Notes: a model not told the origin generated them from the sequence alone. 64,000 nt of DNA from Candolleomyces eurysporus (GCA_027579435.1 JANBPK010000710.1:1-64000); one strand, 5' to 3'; positions 1 through 14,100 are shown, counted from the stretch's first letter. Numbers and translations: made by a program.

Positions 1-2308
1 ACCCTCGCCTTAACCCACCCAAACACCTTCCTCTCCAGGGCGTCCAGCCCAAACTGCGTCTGGATGACCCAATAGCTGAGCAAGTCGAAGAAATATAGGG
101 AGTCGAGGAACCCGTAGAGGGAGAACAAGCGTGAATCTGTCGGGGTTCCGAACCGGTCGAGGAAGTGGGTTGGCGGAATAGGGATGGGGATGTAATTCTT
201 CTTCTCCTGGTGCTGTTTTGAACTGGAGCTTGAAGTCGAAGCTTCGGTTTCTTTTGGAGGAGAGGGCGTAGTGGGGATATCCCGCACCCTCAGCCGCTGT
301 AAGCAACTCGTCCTACAGCTAGTAGGAGAATTGGGGTAGCTGTCCTCCTCGTTCCTCGCAAACACGTTTATAAATAAATGTCTCGACGAAACTTTAAACC
401 AACTCTCCGTATCACACCCCAGTAGTAACGCGTATTCCGCTGAAGGGCAGAACAAGAGTGTGGTGAAAAGTTTGGGGGAAAGGTACCCTATACGGAGGTG
501 TGCGCTTTCTTGCCAACTCGCATTGCCGAAGGTAGGTGTGGAGGAGGATAATAATGAAGTCGAGGACGACGAAGCAGACAACGGTGGCCTTGGTGTCCCC
601 GGCGAAGGTGTCATCGGTAACGAAGGTGCATTAGACTGCCCGTTCCGATTCCACAGCCATTCCACGTCGTCCCCGCCGCTGTCGTCTTCTTGACTTCCTT
701 TTTTATAATGGCCGGTGGGGGTGGTCGTCGACCGGGTTCGCATAATCTCAGGGACGAATCTCCGAACTTTCATAGCCGGGTTGGCGGGTACCAACGTCAC
801 TTTAATCCCAACCTCATCCACCCTCTTCTGCAGAAACTTCTCAACCTTCCAACGCGCGTATCTCTCCAGCAGTCCTTCCTCCTGCCACTTCACCCCTCCG
901 CCTCCTACACCTGTTACAGGTGAAGGATCTTCTGTAAGCCCACTAACAGAAGCAGGGCTATTTCCGCCTGTCGAGGCGCGGACGCGATCCCGGTTCCCTC
1001 CCCGTCGCCATAAAGACGTCCACTTCATCTCGGGCCTCAGATAAACGTCTAACCTCGGTTTGCCGTAATGCAGTATGAACGCTTGGTAGTCGATCCTCGC
1101 CGTTGTCAACAATAGGTCAAAAGGCATCTTCATAAGCGACTTGAGCAGTGGTAGCACAGAGCCGTTGAGAGGTATTGATTCAGTGGGGCGGAGAATCGCT
1201 GTGAGCTTTAGCTCGCCTCGGAAGTCTGCATTGGGAGTAGGGAAGTAGGAATTTGGATGTTCAGGATCAGGAGAAGGGGGGTTGGGAGAGAGAGGATTGG
1301 GAGATGAAGAAGGTGCACGATCTGTATAGAGCTGTACGCGGACAGTTGGTTTAGGTGGTTCGGCAGATTCGGAGCAAAGGGTAGGGGTAGGTGGATGGGA
1401 GGGCCGCTTGACGCTAACGGTGTAGTACCCCGACCTATCGTTGAACGGGGAGACATGGAATTGGCGGGGGAACGTCCATTGGTGGTCATACCTAGATAAA
1501 TGCGTGGATCAGTCTCGTGTTTGCATGAATGAACGTGGAAGTGAGCGTACCCCCGACCGCGCAGCTCCTCCCTGTCTTCCTCTTCGCCCACTCTGAGAAC
1601 GTGTACATGGCTCTCGCCGAACGTATTGTGGATCTCCAACACTACGAACGTGAACACGCTCTCCTCTCCCCCCTCTCTTCGACCTTCCGGGGGTGAATAC
1701 ACGAAATACACGGTGAGCGGGTTGATGCCCTCCCAGCCCACAAAGCTCGGCATAGTCAACATCCACGCATCCTCAACAACAATCCTTTCCTGCGCTTCCT
1801 TTTCCTTCTTCCCGTCCTCCGGCCCTCGTGGTCCCCGCCAATCCCTGTCCCGCCGCAACACCTCCTCCAACCTCTCGACAACCCTCCCTTTCTCGCCTTC
1901 CTTCCCACTACTCAGGTACCCTCGAGGTGAGATAGCGGTTAACCGCCTCTTCGGGCCGCCATACCCAAACGCCCAAGCCCAGAAGCTCTTGGTGGTGAGC
2001 CCGAGATTCAGAGCGTGCTCTTCGAGGGCGCGGAGCGAGACGAGCATGAACAACGCCGGGTATGTAAATGCATGTTTGGACTCGACGGGGAGGTACCGGC
2101 CGTGGGTCACCGAGGTGTGGAGGATGTACGCCCGGGGCCGCGAGGCGGTCCCGGACTTGCAAGGAGGCATGGCGGAGGCGAGGAGGGCCTTGATAAGGAG
2201 TGCGGTGCCAAAGAGGATGATGATAAGAGAGGTGGGCGTCGTGTTAGTTAGAGTCGTCCAGAGCGTTGGCTGGTCGAGGAGGATGGGGGGTGTAGGAGGA
2301 GTTGGCAT
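1..2308 (-). CDS. DUF1365 family protein (3' end outside window)
   Basis: Exon 1 is 2308-1551, a 59-bp GTACGC...CTAG intron lies at 1550-1492, and exon 2 runs from 1491 off the left edge without a stop, giving about 750 residues so far. The splice restores the DUF1365 signature: EIHNTFGES near residue 224 is followed across the intron by GYDHQWTFPRQFHVSPFNDR. One hydrophobic segment near residues 18-40 suggests a membrane anchor. The start at 2308 has a good context (AAACCATGCC); an upstream in-frame ATG at 2419 is less likely. The family has no established function; bacterial members often sit beside cyclopropane-fatty-acid synthase genes, so a lipid role is only inference. The C-terminal part has a Ser/Pro-rich linker and is longer than bacterial homologues. 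Confidence 0.85.
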
Positions 2309-3409
2309 GGTTTCGGCTGCAACTTCTCGAACGAACGCGAGGGTATCGATCCCGACTCTGTTCGAGTCCAGCACGCAACGCCTGTGAAAACGTCGCTGTG
2401 AGCCGTTGTTCCTGTTCAACCACTCAACTCACCAACGCACCTCTGGGTTTCTGAACNAAAAAAACGAAGCCTCGAGAAGAAGCTCGAGCTCCGAGGGTGT
2501 TTTATCTTTGCCAGTCGGTCGTCAAGGGTCGTGCAGAACCAGAAAAGCAAGGAAAGCGAGCTCCACTACGCCGATGTCACCGACATAGCCTGGAAGACGC
2601 TAGTACTTCGTTGGATATATCTTCTTGATATCTTTCTCTTAGTTCTCTGCCCTGACAGCGGCTAAGTTCGCCGGAAAGCTGGTCTTCTTCGCTTTAAGAA
2701 GAATTCTCCAAGCCTTTTCCGGTCTGCGGCACCGTCGTCCAGTCCACACGGGCCCGAAGCAGGGGTTTTCAAGGGACGAGAGGGTAGGGAGGAGGGTGAA
2801 AGAGAGGACATGGTATGCTGATAAATGAGGGTTGGTAATCGAAAGTTTCAAGAGAGCTCGATGGGACGCTCAACTGCCGCTGTTTATCGAGGCTCAAAAG
2901 GGGAATTGTCGCACGCCATGTGTTGAGCTCTGCAGCATTCCACGAAGTCCGACGCCACTGGTCTTAGTATTGCATGTTCTAAGGAGTTCGTTCGTCTATG
3001 CAGCCAGCCAAAGGAATGTAAATTATAGTAGTACATGTGGTCGTTAGATCTACAAGGAATGCAAGTTTGATGGGTCATCATAGGTAGTCGTGAATAGATT
3101 AGCTGAGGTGAATGAATGAATAATAATGAGCGTGTAAGTTACTACGATGTCGTGTCAAAGATGCCAAGGTATTTACCGTCAGGTTTTGAGAGGAGGTAGG
3201 AGGAGGAAGGGGAGGCGCGGAGGAGGGGTGGTCTGGTCTGGTACAAGTACAAGTTGAGGAGGAAGAAGCGAGTAGATGGGCGGATGAATGACCGGTACAA
3301 GTACAATTTGAGGAGGGAGGGAGAATGGAGTCGACGGATGGATGGATGAGACGAGACGAGAAGCATGCGCGAGATCCGGGACGGTCATAACGGAACATCA
3401 TCATCATCA
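2309..3409. other. intergenic, no gene seen
   Basis: This 1.1-kb stretch lies between the 5' end of the DUF1365 gene and the 3' end of the DUF7598 gene. It should hold the promoter and leader of the former and the 3' UTR of the latter. No open frame has domain or codon support. Confidence 0.5.
3239..3350. repeat. imperfect direct repeat, two ~53-bp units
   Basis: Two copies begin with GGTACAAGTACAA followed by a GAGGAGG-rich stretch and then GGATG repeats, at about 3239 and 3292. They have diverged and lie in the probable 3' UTR of the DUF7598 gene. Confidence 0.55.
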
Positions 3410-4390
3410 TTAGTTCGGTGCGTACTTGGGCAACGACTCGATGGGTTTCGAGATGAGGAAACCCTTCATCGCAGCTGCCTTCTCGCCCTGCCTGCCAAAC
3501 CCAAAGGAATTCTTCTCAGGCAACCTTCCGTCCTCACTGGGGTGTGTGCCGTGGCTCATCGTCGACCCGGTGTGCATGTGGGTCACAAAGGTCGCCGGCG
3601 ACGCGGCAAAGGGTGAAGAGAACGGTGTGCCCTTCTGGCTGCTCATGAACTGCGATCCAGCGTTGACCATGGGTCGGACATCAAGCGGACCAACATGAGT
3701 AGGCAGAGCGCTCTTCGCATGTTCCCTCCAGGACGTCACGGACCTCTTGCTCTTTGCTCCCTCGCGGAAGATCAAGCCGAGCAAGACGTTGAGACACCCG
3801 ATAGAGAAGAGGAAGAACGCAGCGACCAACGTGAAGGTATCCACACGATGTGAAAGGATAGCAGCTCCGATAAGCATTTGGATGAGGCCGAGGGCACCCA
3901 GTCCGAATTCCTTGCCGAGGACGGGGAAGTAGGTGCTGAAGAACTTGGATGGCCACCCGATTTCTGAAAGGATGAGAACGAGGGTCTGGCCGATGATGAA
4001 GAGTCTGTTGAGGACTGCCCAGAACGCGCCGGCGGGTTGGTTAGGCACCGTGCTTCCACTGTCATAGTCGAAAGGTTAGGAGGCATAGGAGACCAGAGGA
4101 ATGAGAGGACGTACGTGATATAGTCGAAATCCATCAACTCCTCCAAAGTGGCATTAGTAGCCGCTCCCGTAGCAGCAGCCTTTCCAGCCTCCATAAACTC
4201 ATTGACGGCTTTGATATCTTTGACAAGCGTAGAAATGTTACTCGCAAAGACGAGGAGAAGAGCGACGATGCTCAGGATCCGGACGCCATTAAGACCGATG
4301 AAAATATCTGCATGAGTCAGTAAGCAAGCGATATATTGTGGAGCCAAGAGCGGGCGACTGCTGCGACTCACAGGCACGAGGAGGCAACAT
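3410..4390 (-). CDS. DUF7598-type four-pass membrane protein
   Basis: Three exons (4390-4372, 4307-4115, 4058-3410) joined over introns 4308-4371 and 4059-4114 give 286 residues. The first coding exon is only 19 nt and encodes MLPPRA, so a simple open-frame scan misses the start. Four hydrophobic segments are visible: residues about 8-31 (IGLNGVRILSIVALLLVF), then one each beginning around FWAVLNRLFIIGQ, LGALGLIQMLIGA and FTLVAAFFLFSIG. A polar cytosolic tail of about 100 residues follows. The N-terminal IFIGLNGVR...S pattern and the four-pass layout fit the fungal DUF7598 family, whose function is unknown; recognition is from memory of the family pattern. Confidence 0.8.
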
Positions 4391-5468
4391 TGAGCGAATG
4401 CGAGAGATGGTAAAACGCTAGAATGTGTGGGTATACGTGCGCGCGTTAGTTGGAACGTCAGGGATAGGGTGATCGTCAAGAAGGAAAATCGCAATCCAGG
4501 CGGCGTTTGAAGAGCAAAGAGGAATCAACGTGGGATTTGGTTAGACCAGCACCAAGACCACGAGATGAAGAAGGGGAGGAGGGGAGGGAAGGGGGGANGA
4601 CGCNGGGGCGTGCGTAGTCGACGCGCTGCTGGCTGGCTGGCTGTCTGTCTGATACAAGGGTGGAAGAAAAACAACGTGTTTGGGAGTGTCATTCGTTTAT
4701 AAGTGCCAGGCTGTTCTCCTCTGGCTCGAGTGTCCAACTTTGGAGGATGCATCGTGTTCCCCTTCATTGTCGAGACCAGGGAACAAAGCCCGTTCCGTCT
4801 GTCACGCTTTCCATTGTTGTCCGCCCCCTGTCACACATCAGTCACACTGTCACACAAGAGTTGCCATGGACACAAACACGCTCTCCGGGTGGGAGCACAA
4901 TAGCGTCGGCCTTCCTGAGTGCTCGACATCGCCTCGTCCTTCAAAGTATCCATGGATGCACTTCGAGGCATTGTGTGCAAGTGACAAGGTAACCAAGCCC
5001 AGCTTCAACTTGTCGTAAGTGGTGGCCTAAGTATACTTTGCTCAACGCCAGCAGTGGCGTCAGCCTTTCAAGATTCCGTCCGTCAATGACTCAATCCATT
5101 CAATCACTTAATGAACCATCATCGTCACCATTATCAATCATCGTACCGGTGGTTCCAAGGGTATGTATCCATGGTATGCCGCAGATCAACAAAAAAAGGT
5201 TTGCTACGAAGGAAGAGAGTCGTGTACAAAAGGGTGGCAGAAGGTATGTATGTAGCCGAGAGCCAAGAAGCTTGTAGTACAATGTCCCAATACAAGACGT
5301 GAGAAAAGAAGAAAAAGAGAAATAAAGAAATGGGAGATAGAGAAGTGACAGAAGAATTGGGGTAAATAAGTGGAGAATATTATCCATCGCGGGTCATTTG
5401 CAGAGACAACGGGTCCGAAAGGTCCACACATCAGATAACAGAACCTGGCGTCAAAACACACCCTAGGC
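4391..5468. other. intergenic, no gene seen
   Basis: It contains the promoter of the DUF7598 gene and the 3' flank of the Munc13-like gene. A simple (TGGC)/(TGTC) repeat lies near 4628-4650 next to two N calls. No coding region is supported. Confidence 0.5.
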
Positions 5469-8400
5469 CTATTGAGGAATCGGAGGAAGCGGTGGCAAAG
5501 GAGGAATCACACTCGTGGGCCTATTATTTCCCGCAGCCAGCCTCTTCATCTTCCTATCCTCCGCCTCCTTCGCCCTCGCCTCCTGCTCAGCCCGCATGGC
5601 ATTCATGATCTGTAATTGCTGTGCAATGAACTCTTGGGTATGCGACCTACAAGAACGCAGGTCCATCCATTCAGTATAACGAAAGAAGAAAGAAACGGGC
5701 AACCCACCTCATACGAAGAATCCTAAGGATCGTCTGCTCACTCGTCCCTCCCTCGGACTCCTTGTTCTTCTCCTTCTTCCTCTCCTTGATCGTGCCCAAG
5801 TTCCGTTGCTGGTACACACTCTTCGCCCGCTTCTTCATCGTTGGGGCTGACCGCAACGTCTGCTGCATCATCCGTACGCATTCCTCCATCAGGGCATCAC
5901 TGTGAAATCGGTGTGAGTAGAAGAAAGCGTAACAGGAAATACGGTAGATCAGGGACTCACGTATTCCAGTCGTAGTACAACCGAATCGAAAGGATATCAC
6001 GGTACTTCTGATTCTGCAGCGATTCCAGAGGAACAGGGCCTTCACCACCTGCGTAGAAGTAGTCCCGCAAGAACTACGAGGAGTGAGAACTCGTCAGCAA
6101 ACAACAGCTCCATCCAAAATAAACTAGGGTGAATGAACACACCTTCAGCCACTTGAACACAATATCCACCTCCTTATCCGTCAACGGCTTCAAATCACTC
6201 GGCACATCGCTCAGCNGGGGGGATCAGCAGTCCCTCAATGACAACCAAAATCTCCTTCCACACCCTCGCCATCACCATCTCCTTCGTATTATCGCTCAAG
6301 TACGTGTTGAGCGTCTGGAGATTATCTTCCAGGTAATCAAAGAGCGGCGAAATGGCGGCCTCGATCTCGACGTCGGTGAGGTCTTCTGGTCGTGTACGCG
6401 GTTTCTCCGACGCAGGCAGGGGCACCTGCACTTCAGAGCTGTTGTTCCCGATGGCAGAGCGGTAGAACGCGGTCACGCCTCCGAGGGCCTTGTTGTAGTC
6501 CAACCCTTGGTCGCGCGACTTGATGAGGGTTTTCACGACGTTGCGGGAGATGCATTGGCGCACGAATGGGGACATCTATTGGGGTTGATCAATCGCAGGG
6601 TCAGCAACGCTGGCAGGGATAGGGAGAAGGAAAATAGTAGAACAGACCTTGTCGACGAAGATCCTGACCATATCACCCTCCGCCCTCTTCAACGTCCTGA
6701 ACGCTCTCCCAAAGTAGAACTGGATGTCGTCCTTCTCGCCCTCCATACTCACACGGACGAGTAACCGGCCATTGGGTTCCAGATCCATCCAGAGATCATG
6801 GGAGAGGCAGTCCCCGAAACGTTTAGGATCGAGGCACAAGTATGCACGGCCGATGGTATCGTGCTTCCCTACGAGTGCCCGGTCCCGCACGCTGGCCATG
6901 AGCCAGAGCGGCTTGTCGACAGAAATATCAAAGGATTCTTCCCCTAAACCGACAAGTCAGCACTCCAATTTCTCCCAAAGAGTCGAGGTAGAAAAAAAAA
7001 CCCAAGAGGAAAGCGGGGTGAAGGAAAAAAAAGGGACGAAAAGGAAAGTCGACAAAACTCACATCTCGGCGAATTAGTCTCATAAATCGTCCTCGTCTTC
7101 GCAACCCTATTCCCCTGCTCATCACTCAACGTCGCAAACGTATCCAACCTCGCACTAGGACTGCTCTCCGCCGGCACCAAATCCTCCGCGATAACAAGCT
7201 TCACCGTGAACAAAAACTTGTCCCTCTCCACTTTCTCCGGGACCGGCGGCGCAGTCGTCCGCAAGACCTCCGCGTGTTTATCCGCTTCAATCTGGTTGCA
7301 GATGCTGTCGAGGAGTTTGAGGGCGGCTTCGACGTTGTTCAGTTTGACGCAGGACTGGGGTTGGAAGTTGAAGGGTTCGACGCGCTTTTCGCCCATGGCG
7401 GCGAGTTGGCGGGCGCGNTTCGAGCCAGGCGGAGGATTTTTGCGGTTGGAGGTAGTCCGTGGGCCGCGGGTACATTTCGTCGAGGAAGAGCGTTTCGACG
7501 CCCCTGCAGTATTGGTCGATGGCTTTCGAAATCGTCTGTTTTCGCGGTTGAGGTGAGAAAAGGTGGTGATGTGGAAAAAAAGGAAGAAGGAATGAGGTAC
7601 CTTTGCCAAGCTGGTAAAGAACCTAGCGTTGTAATATTCATCTTCCCATTCCAAGTCTTGCAGGAAGTTGATGGGGCTCCTTAGGGAGTCGAAGAGATCG
7701 CGAATAGATGTACTGTGGCCTTCAGCTCCTTCCGCTTCGAACTATAATAAAGGGATTAATTAGCACAGTTCGCTGTATATCGAAATTTGGATGTTTTCCG
7801 TACTTTATCCGCCGCGATAGCCTATGACCGGGTTAGTACCAAAACTCCAGATCCAAAGGTCAAACGGGACTCACAGCCTGGACCCACTGCTCCGTCTTGC
7901 TATCAGTGTTCAACAACCACTGCCTGACATACGGCTCAAAGAACGAAGTAATATCAAAACCGAGGTTTCCTCTGAAATAAAATTAGCAACGCAGACCAAG
8001 TCAAAAAAGAGCCTATAACACAACGACCAAGAAGCACTCACTCGGGTACGAAAGCCTGGTACATTTGCACTATGGTATTAGACCTCCTGTACAGCGCAAA
8101 GATATCTTGGATGGGCACGTCGGGCGTCGGTCCGTTCATCGAAGATTCGAAAAGCCTCTTCTGCGAATTCTGCAAATCCGTAACGAAGTGCGAAATTGCG
8201 ACTTCCAGGAATAGTGAAACGATGTCGAGTTTCCTGTAACGGGGTCGCGAGTTAGCTTTGCTTGAGAGGGCAACTACTAAAGACCAGGAATTGGGTTACT
8301 CACCCAAGGATAGGCTCGGGAAACCTCTTATCCAGCAACTTGGCCGACTTCTCAATCTCGTCCGTCATCAGCAGCAGCGGCAAAGCGCGGTTGACCCCAG

Positions 8401-10539
8401 GCTGGCTTTGGAAGCCCTGCATGTTGCTTTCGAACCAAAGCGCCGCTACCTGCTTTATTTTATCCTGGACGTCCCGCAGTCGATTCTCAATATCAACATC
8501 GAACCGGCCAAGGAGGCCGCTATCCCGGACATGTTCGAGGATCCCGAGGAAGGACTTGATATCGGAGGGTTTGAGGTTGGGTATGGAGTCCATGGCGTGG
8601 TATAAAGAGGACAAGAATATGTTGAAAAGGTTGCCATAGACAGTCGAGAGGTTGTCAATCTAAACACAAAAAACGGTCAGTCCATCTTCTAAAACAGAAA
8701 CAGAGTAGCAGAAGAAAAAGNAGACAGAGAGAGAGATTTCATACGTACATCCGCTACAGGCCAAGAATCCGGATCGTTCTCATGCATAACCTTCTGCACA
8801 CTATGCATAGCTTCGGGCACACACTCCATCGGCACATCATTCCTCTCGTAAAACTGCTTCACCAGCTCCAAGAAGCACACAGCCCTGTGCGGGTGGGCAA
8901 TCCGCCACCGCAGCGCGCACTCGCTGATCAAATCGAGGTGTTTCGGGGACAAGATCCCGAGCGAGACTTCGTCGTTGTCGTCCACCTCCGGGCTGAGCAT
9001 GACCTCCAAGTCCGCTACCAAGCAGTACTCTACGAGCTTTTGGTAGAATTTCTTGGGGTTGGGCGGTATGAAGGTGAAATGGTGGCCGACGGGGAGGTCG
9101 TCATCGGCGGCATATGCTGGTGCTGCGTCGTTGTGCATGTTACTGTATTCCCCGTATTCTCCGATAGGATCATCGTTCCCGTTGAGATCGTAGAGCGAGC
9201 GCCGGTTGCTGGCATGGATGTGNGGAGAGTTGTAATCGGAGTAATTCGAGTAGTTGGAGTTGGTTCGTTGGAGGTTGGAAGGNGAGTAGACACTGTTTCG
9301 TTCTGCGGCGGTGGACCTGGCCAGCTCTGGGTTGAGTTTGACCATCATGACCATCATTTGCTGGAGCTGGGATGTTTCGTTCATCTTCCACTGCTGCCAT
9401 GCGGCATCGGAAGCAAAGTCTTCTCGTCTCCCGGGGAATGGAGCACCCGCATTGATGTTCTTGAGGCACATCTTGAGGTCTGTGAGGGCAGCCTGGGCGA
9501 ATCGCGGTCTAAGAATCGAATGCCGAGGGTAATCGGGGAAATGGTAACTAACCTTCTCCAATGTGATCTCGCTTCTCACTCGATCGACTTCCTGCTGTAT
9601 GGAAACGTCGGGAATCTTGAAGAGGCGTGCTACTACTTTGACTAGAGGCATGTCGGCAACGTTCCAGCTGATAGAAGGTGCCTGCTGATGAAAGTCTCTC
9701 GATGTCGACGATTCATATCCAGAGTCGCTCTGAGCAGCTTGACTCTGTGCAGCCAGGGCTGGGGCGAGCTTGGCAGTGTAGGCATCAAGGCGGGAGAGAA
9801 GTTCTGGGGAGACATGATGCACGCTTCGTAGACACTCTCGCAGGAGCTTGATGAACTGGGCGATCTGGTTATTCAATTCGAGCTTCCAGCCCTCTCCAGC
9901 GAGCGTGGGCTCCTTTTTCAGGATACCAGTTGCGTTGGAGGCAAACCTCAGGATAAGCTCTTCGATCTTTCGACTCTCTTTCATCTGCCTCTTGAAGGAG
10001 TCTACTGTGAATTCGGTGTAAAACTTGCCCATGGTCCGCCTGGAGAACTGGTCGGAATATCTAAGTAATTCACCATTAGCTGATTGTGAANAGGAACGAC
10101 AGGNATATTATGACGCACTCNGGATCCCGTCCCATTGTAATGAGCTGCAGCTTCTGCTCTAGCACCTTTAACAGCTTCTCCGGATACTTGACGCTCTTTG
10201 AGCCATCTCGGAAGAGGTCACCGATGGAGAATGTCGACANGGCAGATAACCGCGAGTGGTCCCGTTCCTTCAGCTCTTGGAGATTTGGTGGCCTCGGTGC
10301 ATCAACGACTTTCGGACTAAGGGCATAGCTCAGGATACTGGGGGATTGGTCAGGGTTGAGGGGGAAAATACAAGGGGAATATGGCTCACGCTACCCGCAG
10401 AGTGAAGCTGGAAACCGGCTATTAGAGGAGATCCACGTCGACAAGGGTTGTATACTCACTCNAAGAGGTCCTCCTCCGTCACCCTGTACTTCGATACCCG
10501 CCTTTCATGTGCGGTGCTATCAACGCTCCTCCGTGACAT
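5469..10539 (-). CDS. Munc13/UNC-13-like protein (MUN-C2-MHD2), fungal Git1-type
   Basis: A gene of roughly 1,400 codons with more than ten short introns. I fixed the 5' end: exons 10539-10460, 10407-10390 (only 18 nt), 10337-10119, 10060-9553 and 9492-8749 join in frame, starting MSRRSVDSTAHERR and running into EEDLFDFTLRVAILSYAL. The order is an N-terminal MUN region, the VADIDNLSTVYGNLFNIFLS stretch near 8.6 kb, a C2 domain at about 7.2-6.6 kb (KLVIAEDLVPAE, LDTFATLSDEQG), and a C-terminal MHD2-like helical region at about 6.5-5.7 kb. It ends in a proline-rich tail (PPLPPLPPIPQ). Munc13 proteins prime vesicles for SNARE fusion; S. pombe Git1, of the same type, acts in glucose/cAMP signalling. 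Ns at 6216 and 7418 must be skipped to keep the frame. Confidence 0.85.
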
Positions 10540-11140
10540 GGACTGTCAAGGCTAAATTGTGGCAAAATTGGATTTCGTTGTCGGTCGCTCTGCNNTGTGG
10601 ATGGGNGTTGCTTGGTTGGATCGTGCACTGACGTATGGAGTAGAGGGACCCGATGATATAGGGCCTGATCTGCAAGCTGTCGGTTTCTATGACCGCAACA
10701 AGAACCTGCTGCTTCGAGGAGAAAGGGGGCGGTGGATGGCAGCAAAATGATGATATCCGCCGGATGGAGCAAGCAAGCCTATGTATTGGACCATGGCCGA
10801 TGCCAATCAAATGTAAATACGCAGCCTCTCGCTGCGCTTGCTGTGCCTCTGTGCGGGCATTGTGCAAACCAAATATTCCAGAGGCTCGTCCGGCCATTCT
10901 GCGTCCACAGAAAGGCTATCCAGNCNCGAAATAACTGGAATAGACGGCGGAGACGTGAAAAGACTGAAACTGATGGGAGTGATGATCAGACTGGGTCACG
11001 GGACCCCCAGCCTTGGCTCNGAGGACGTGTCCTGCCACGATGGCAGCGTTTTAAAGCTTTCTGTAGCACCAAGTCCCTCGATGCTGGTTTAACCCAGTCC
11101 CTCTACCCTACATCCTCTTCTTCTGTATTTTTCTCTGAAC
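10540..11140. other. divergent promoter region (Munc13-like / Lhs1)
   Basis: Six hundred bases separate two diverging start codons, so both promoters must lie here. There are Ns at 10594-10923. I looked for unfolded-protein-response and heat-shock elements near the chaperone start and found no convincing full match. Confidence 0.5.
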
Positions 11141-14100
11141 ATGCGAATATCTTCTGTATTCGTATCGCTCTTGGCCCTTATACCCCATGCCGTCCTCGCT
11201 TCCGTCCTAGCGATAGACTATGGCGCCGATTTCACCAAGGCGTCGCTGATGAAGCCCGGCGTGCCCTTTGACGTGCTCCTCAACAAGGACTCGAAGAGGA
11301 AGATCCAGTCTTCGGTCGCCTGGAAAAGAGGGGATAGGCTCTTTGGCCAGGATGCAGCGCATCTGGTATGTCCACATTTCGCTCCGTCTACGTTAAAACG
11401 TCACGGCTTGACTAGAGATCGACGTTTTGCGGAATATAGGCTACGAGGTTCCCTTCAGACACCTTCTCGCACGTAAAATACCTCCAGGCCGCCCCCTCCG
11501 ACTCTGAGCCCGCCGTCTACTTCACCAAAATCTCCCCGGCCGAAATTGTCAGGTCTGACCGGTCGACCGCTCACGTCAAACGGAGCGACGGTACGGAATG
11601 GAGCAGCGAAGAACTCATCGGGATGCAGTTCGGGTACATCAAGCACCTCGCAGAGCTCGTCGCCAACGAGAAAGTCCGGGACGTCATCGTCACCGTCCCC
11701 GCGTACTACACCCAGTTCGAGCGGGACGCTGTCGCCGACGCCGTTGAGGTGTCCGGGCTGCGGTTGTTGGCTTTGATCAACGACGGTACGGCTGTCGCTG
11801 TCAACTATGCGATGACGAGGGCGTTCCCTACCCCCGAGACCCATGTTATTTACGATGTTGGGTCGTCGGGTATTAGGGCGACGGTTGTGAACCTCAGCAC
11901 TTTTACCGACAAGACGGGCGCTGTGGGTACTCAGCTCACCACTCTCGGTTATGGGTATGACAGGACTGTCGGAGGTATCGAGCTGGACAGGCGCTTGCGA
12001 GAGATTCTCATTGACGCATTCAACGCGAAGAACAAGGGCAAGGATGTTAGGACCGACAAGAAGGGCTTGGCGAAGCTCTGGAAGGAGGCGCAGAGGGTCA
12101 AGGCCATCCTCAGTGCCAACAACGAAGCTATGAGCCAGGTCGAGAGCGTCGCTTGGGATATTGATTTCAAGACCAAGGTTTCGAGGGCTCAGTTCGAGAA
12201 TGCTTGTGAGGATTTGGAGAGCAAGTTCGTCCAGCCTCTCCGCGATGCTTTGGCCAGCGCGGGATTAGGTTTGGGCGATGTTACCTCTGTCATCATGACT
12301 GGTGGTGCTTCTCGAACTCCTATGATCCAAGCTGCCATTAAGCAGATCGTCCCAGCGTAAGTGTCTCTTCGCCCGAACAGACTTCATGAGGTTGACGGGN
12401 GGTTGTTACAGTGATAAAATTTCGTTCAACGTCAACGCGGACGAATCCGCCGTCCTCGGTGCAGCCCTCCACGGTGCCGGCCTCAGCAGGCAATTCAAGA
12501 CCAAGAACATCCAGGTTCAGGACACCGTCGCTTATGACATTCAAGCTACGTATTTCGCCGCCGGAACCACTGATGTCTCGCGTCCGCGATCCATTTCGTC
12601 GAATATTTTCCCTGCTGGCTCCAAAGTCGGCGCCAAGAAGACTATGACCTTCAAGCGCAAGGACGATTTCACCATCTTCTTNGACTATAAGCAGGTTCCT
12701 GTTCCGTGAGTGCATTATCCTTTTGTTCCGTGATTGAATTTGCGGATACTAATGCGGTTTGTGTACAGTGGATTCCCTACGAGGATGATCGAGGTTCATA
12801 TTAACGGTGTCGCCGATGCCGTGTTGAACATGACCGAGATGGGTATCGCCGACCCCGTTATCAAGGCTACCGTTTCGCTCTCCGATTCTGGGTTCATCTC
12901 CGTGTCCGATGCGTTTGCGTATGGCGAGATCAAGGATGATAGTCTGACAGGTCAGTTCTTGTCCCTCGACCCNCTTCNTNCNTNTCNANTTNGCTGACCT
13001 CGTTTTNCAGGCAAGTTAAANGGCCTCTTTGGAGGGTCTTCTTCGACCGAGGAAGAGACAGGATCGGCTGAACATGTTCCTCCCCGTGAAACTCCAGGTT
13101 CAGCATCGTCGTCCTCATCCACATCGTCCACCGCTGCCGCTGAGGGTTCCGCTGCATCTGATGACGATGCCGAGAAGAAGGAAGAGAAGAAGAAGCCCAA
13201 GCCTGGACCTGTTGAGATTGAGCTCAAGATCAATAACCAGTGGACGACTGTGCCGCCTATGACTGTGAAGCAGAAGAAGGCTGCTAGGGAGAGGTGCGTT
13301 TTGTCGTCTCCCCNTCCCTTTTTTGAAAGGTGTGAAAGAATGAATGCTCATTNATGTTTTTCGCGTTGCNTTTTTTTGACATTCTCAGACTCCGCTCCGT
13401 CGACGCTGAAGAGCTCGCCAAGCACCGTCGCGAAGAGGCCCGTAATACCTTCGAGTCCTACCTCTACCGACTCCGGGACTTGTTGAGCGACGAGTCGGAT
13501 GAGAAACCGTTCTGGAAGTGCTCGCAGCCTGCGGAGAGGGCGAAGCTTACCGAGGTTTTGGAGGATAGCTTCCAGTGGCTCAACGATAGAGGGGATCTTG
13601 CCGAGACGAGCCAGCTTTTGGATAAGAGGATCGCGTTGGAGTGCGTATTATATTCGTGTTTGCTTTCCAATNAACTGACTGACTGACTNACTGNNNNNTN
13701 NCTTTGCAGGTCCCTCGAGAAGCCCATCATCCACCGCTACCAGGAAATCGAAGCCTTCCCTCAAGCTCTCAACAACTCGCAGATGTGGAACTGGCACACC
13801 CGCATGTTCCTCGTCGAAGCGCGCCAAAACCTCACCGCGGAAATCGAGAANGACCTTCCATCCAAATGGACCAAGGACGAGCTCGATGGACTCGAAAAGG
13901 CGCTGAAGGACCATGAGAGCTGGTTGAACGAGTGGGTGGAGAAGCAGAAGAAGGTTAAGAGCTTTGAGGATCCGGTTATTGAGACCACCGAGATGAAGGC
14001 CAGGGCCAAGGTGTTGGAGCAGCATTTGCAGAGGTTGTACAGGAGGAAGGTGCCTAAGGCTCCCAAGAAGAAGACTACGACCACGACCACGACCGCGGCT

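Noticed and set aside
1626..2387. 253-codon plus-strand open frame
   Set aside because: Antisense shadow of DUF1365 exon 1, which has clear family motifs and a consistent splice.
8782..9645. 287-codon plus-strand open frame
   Set aside because: Antisense to the MUN-domain exon of the Munc13-like gene.
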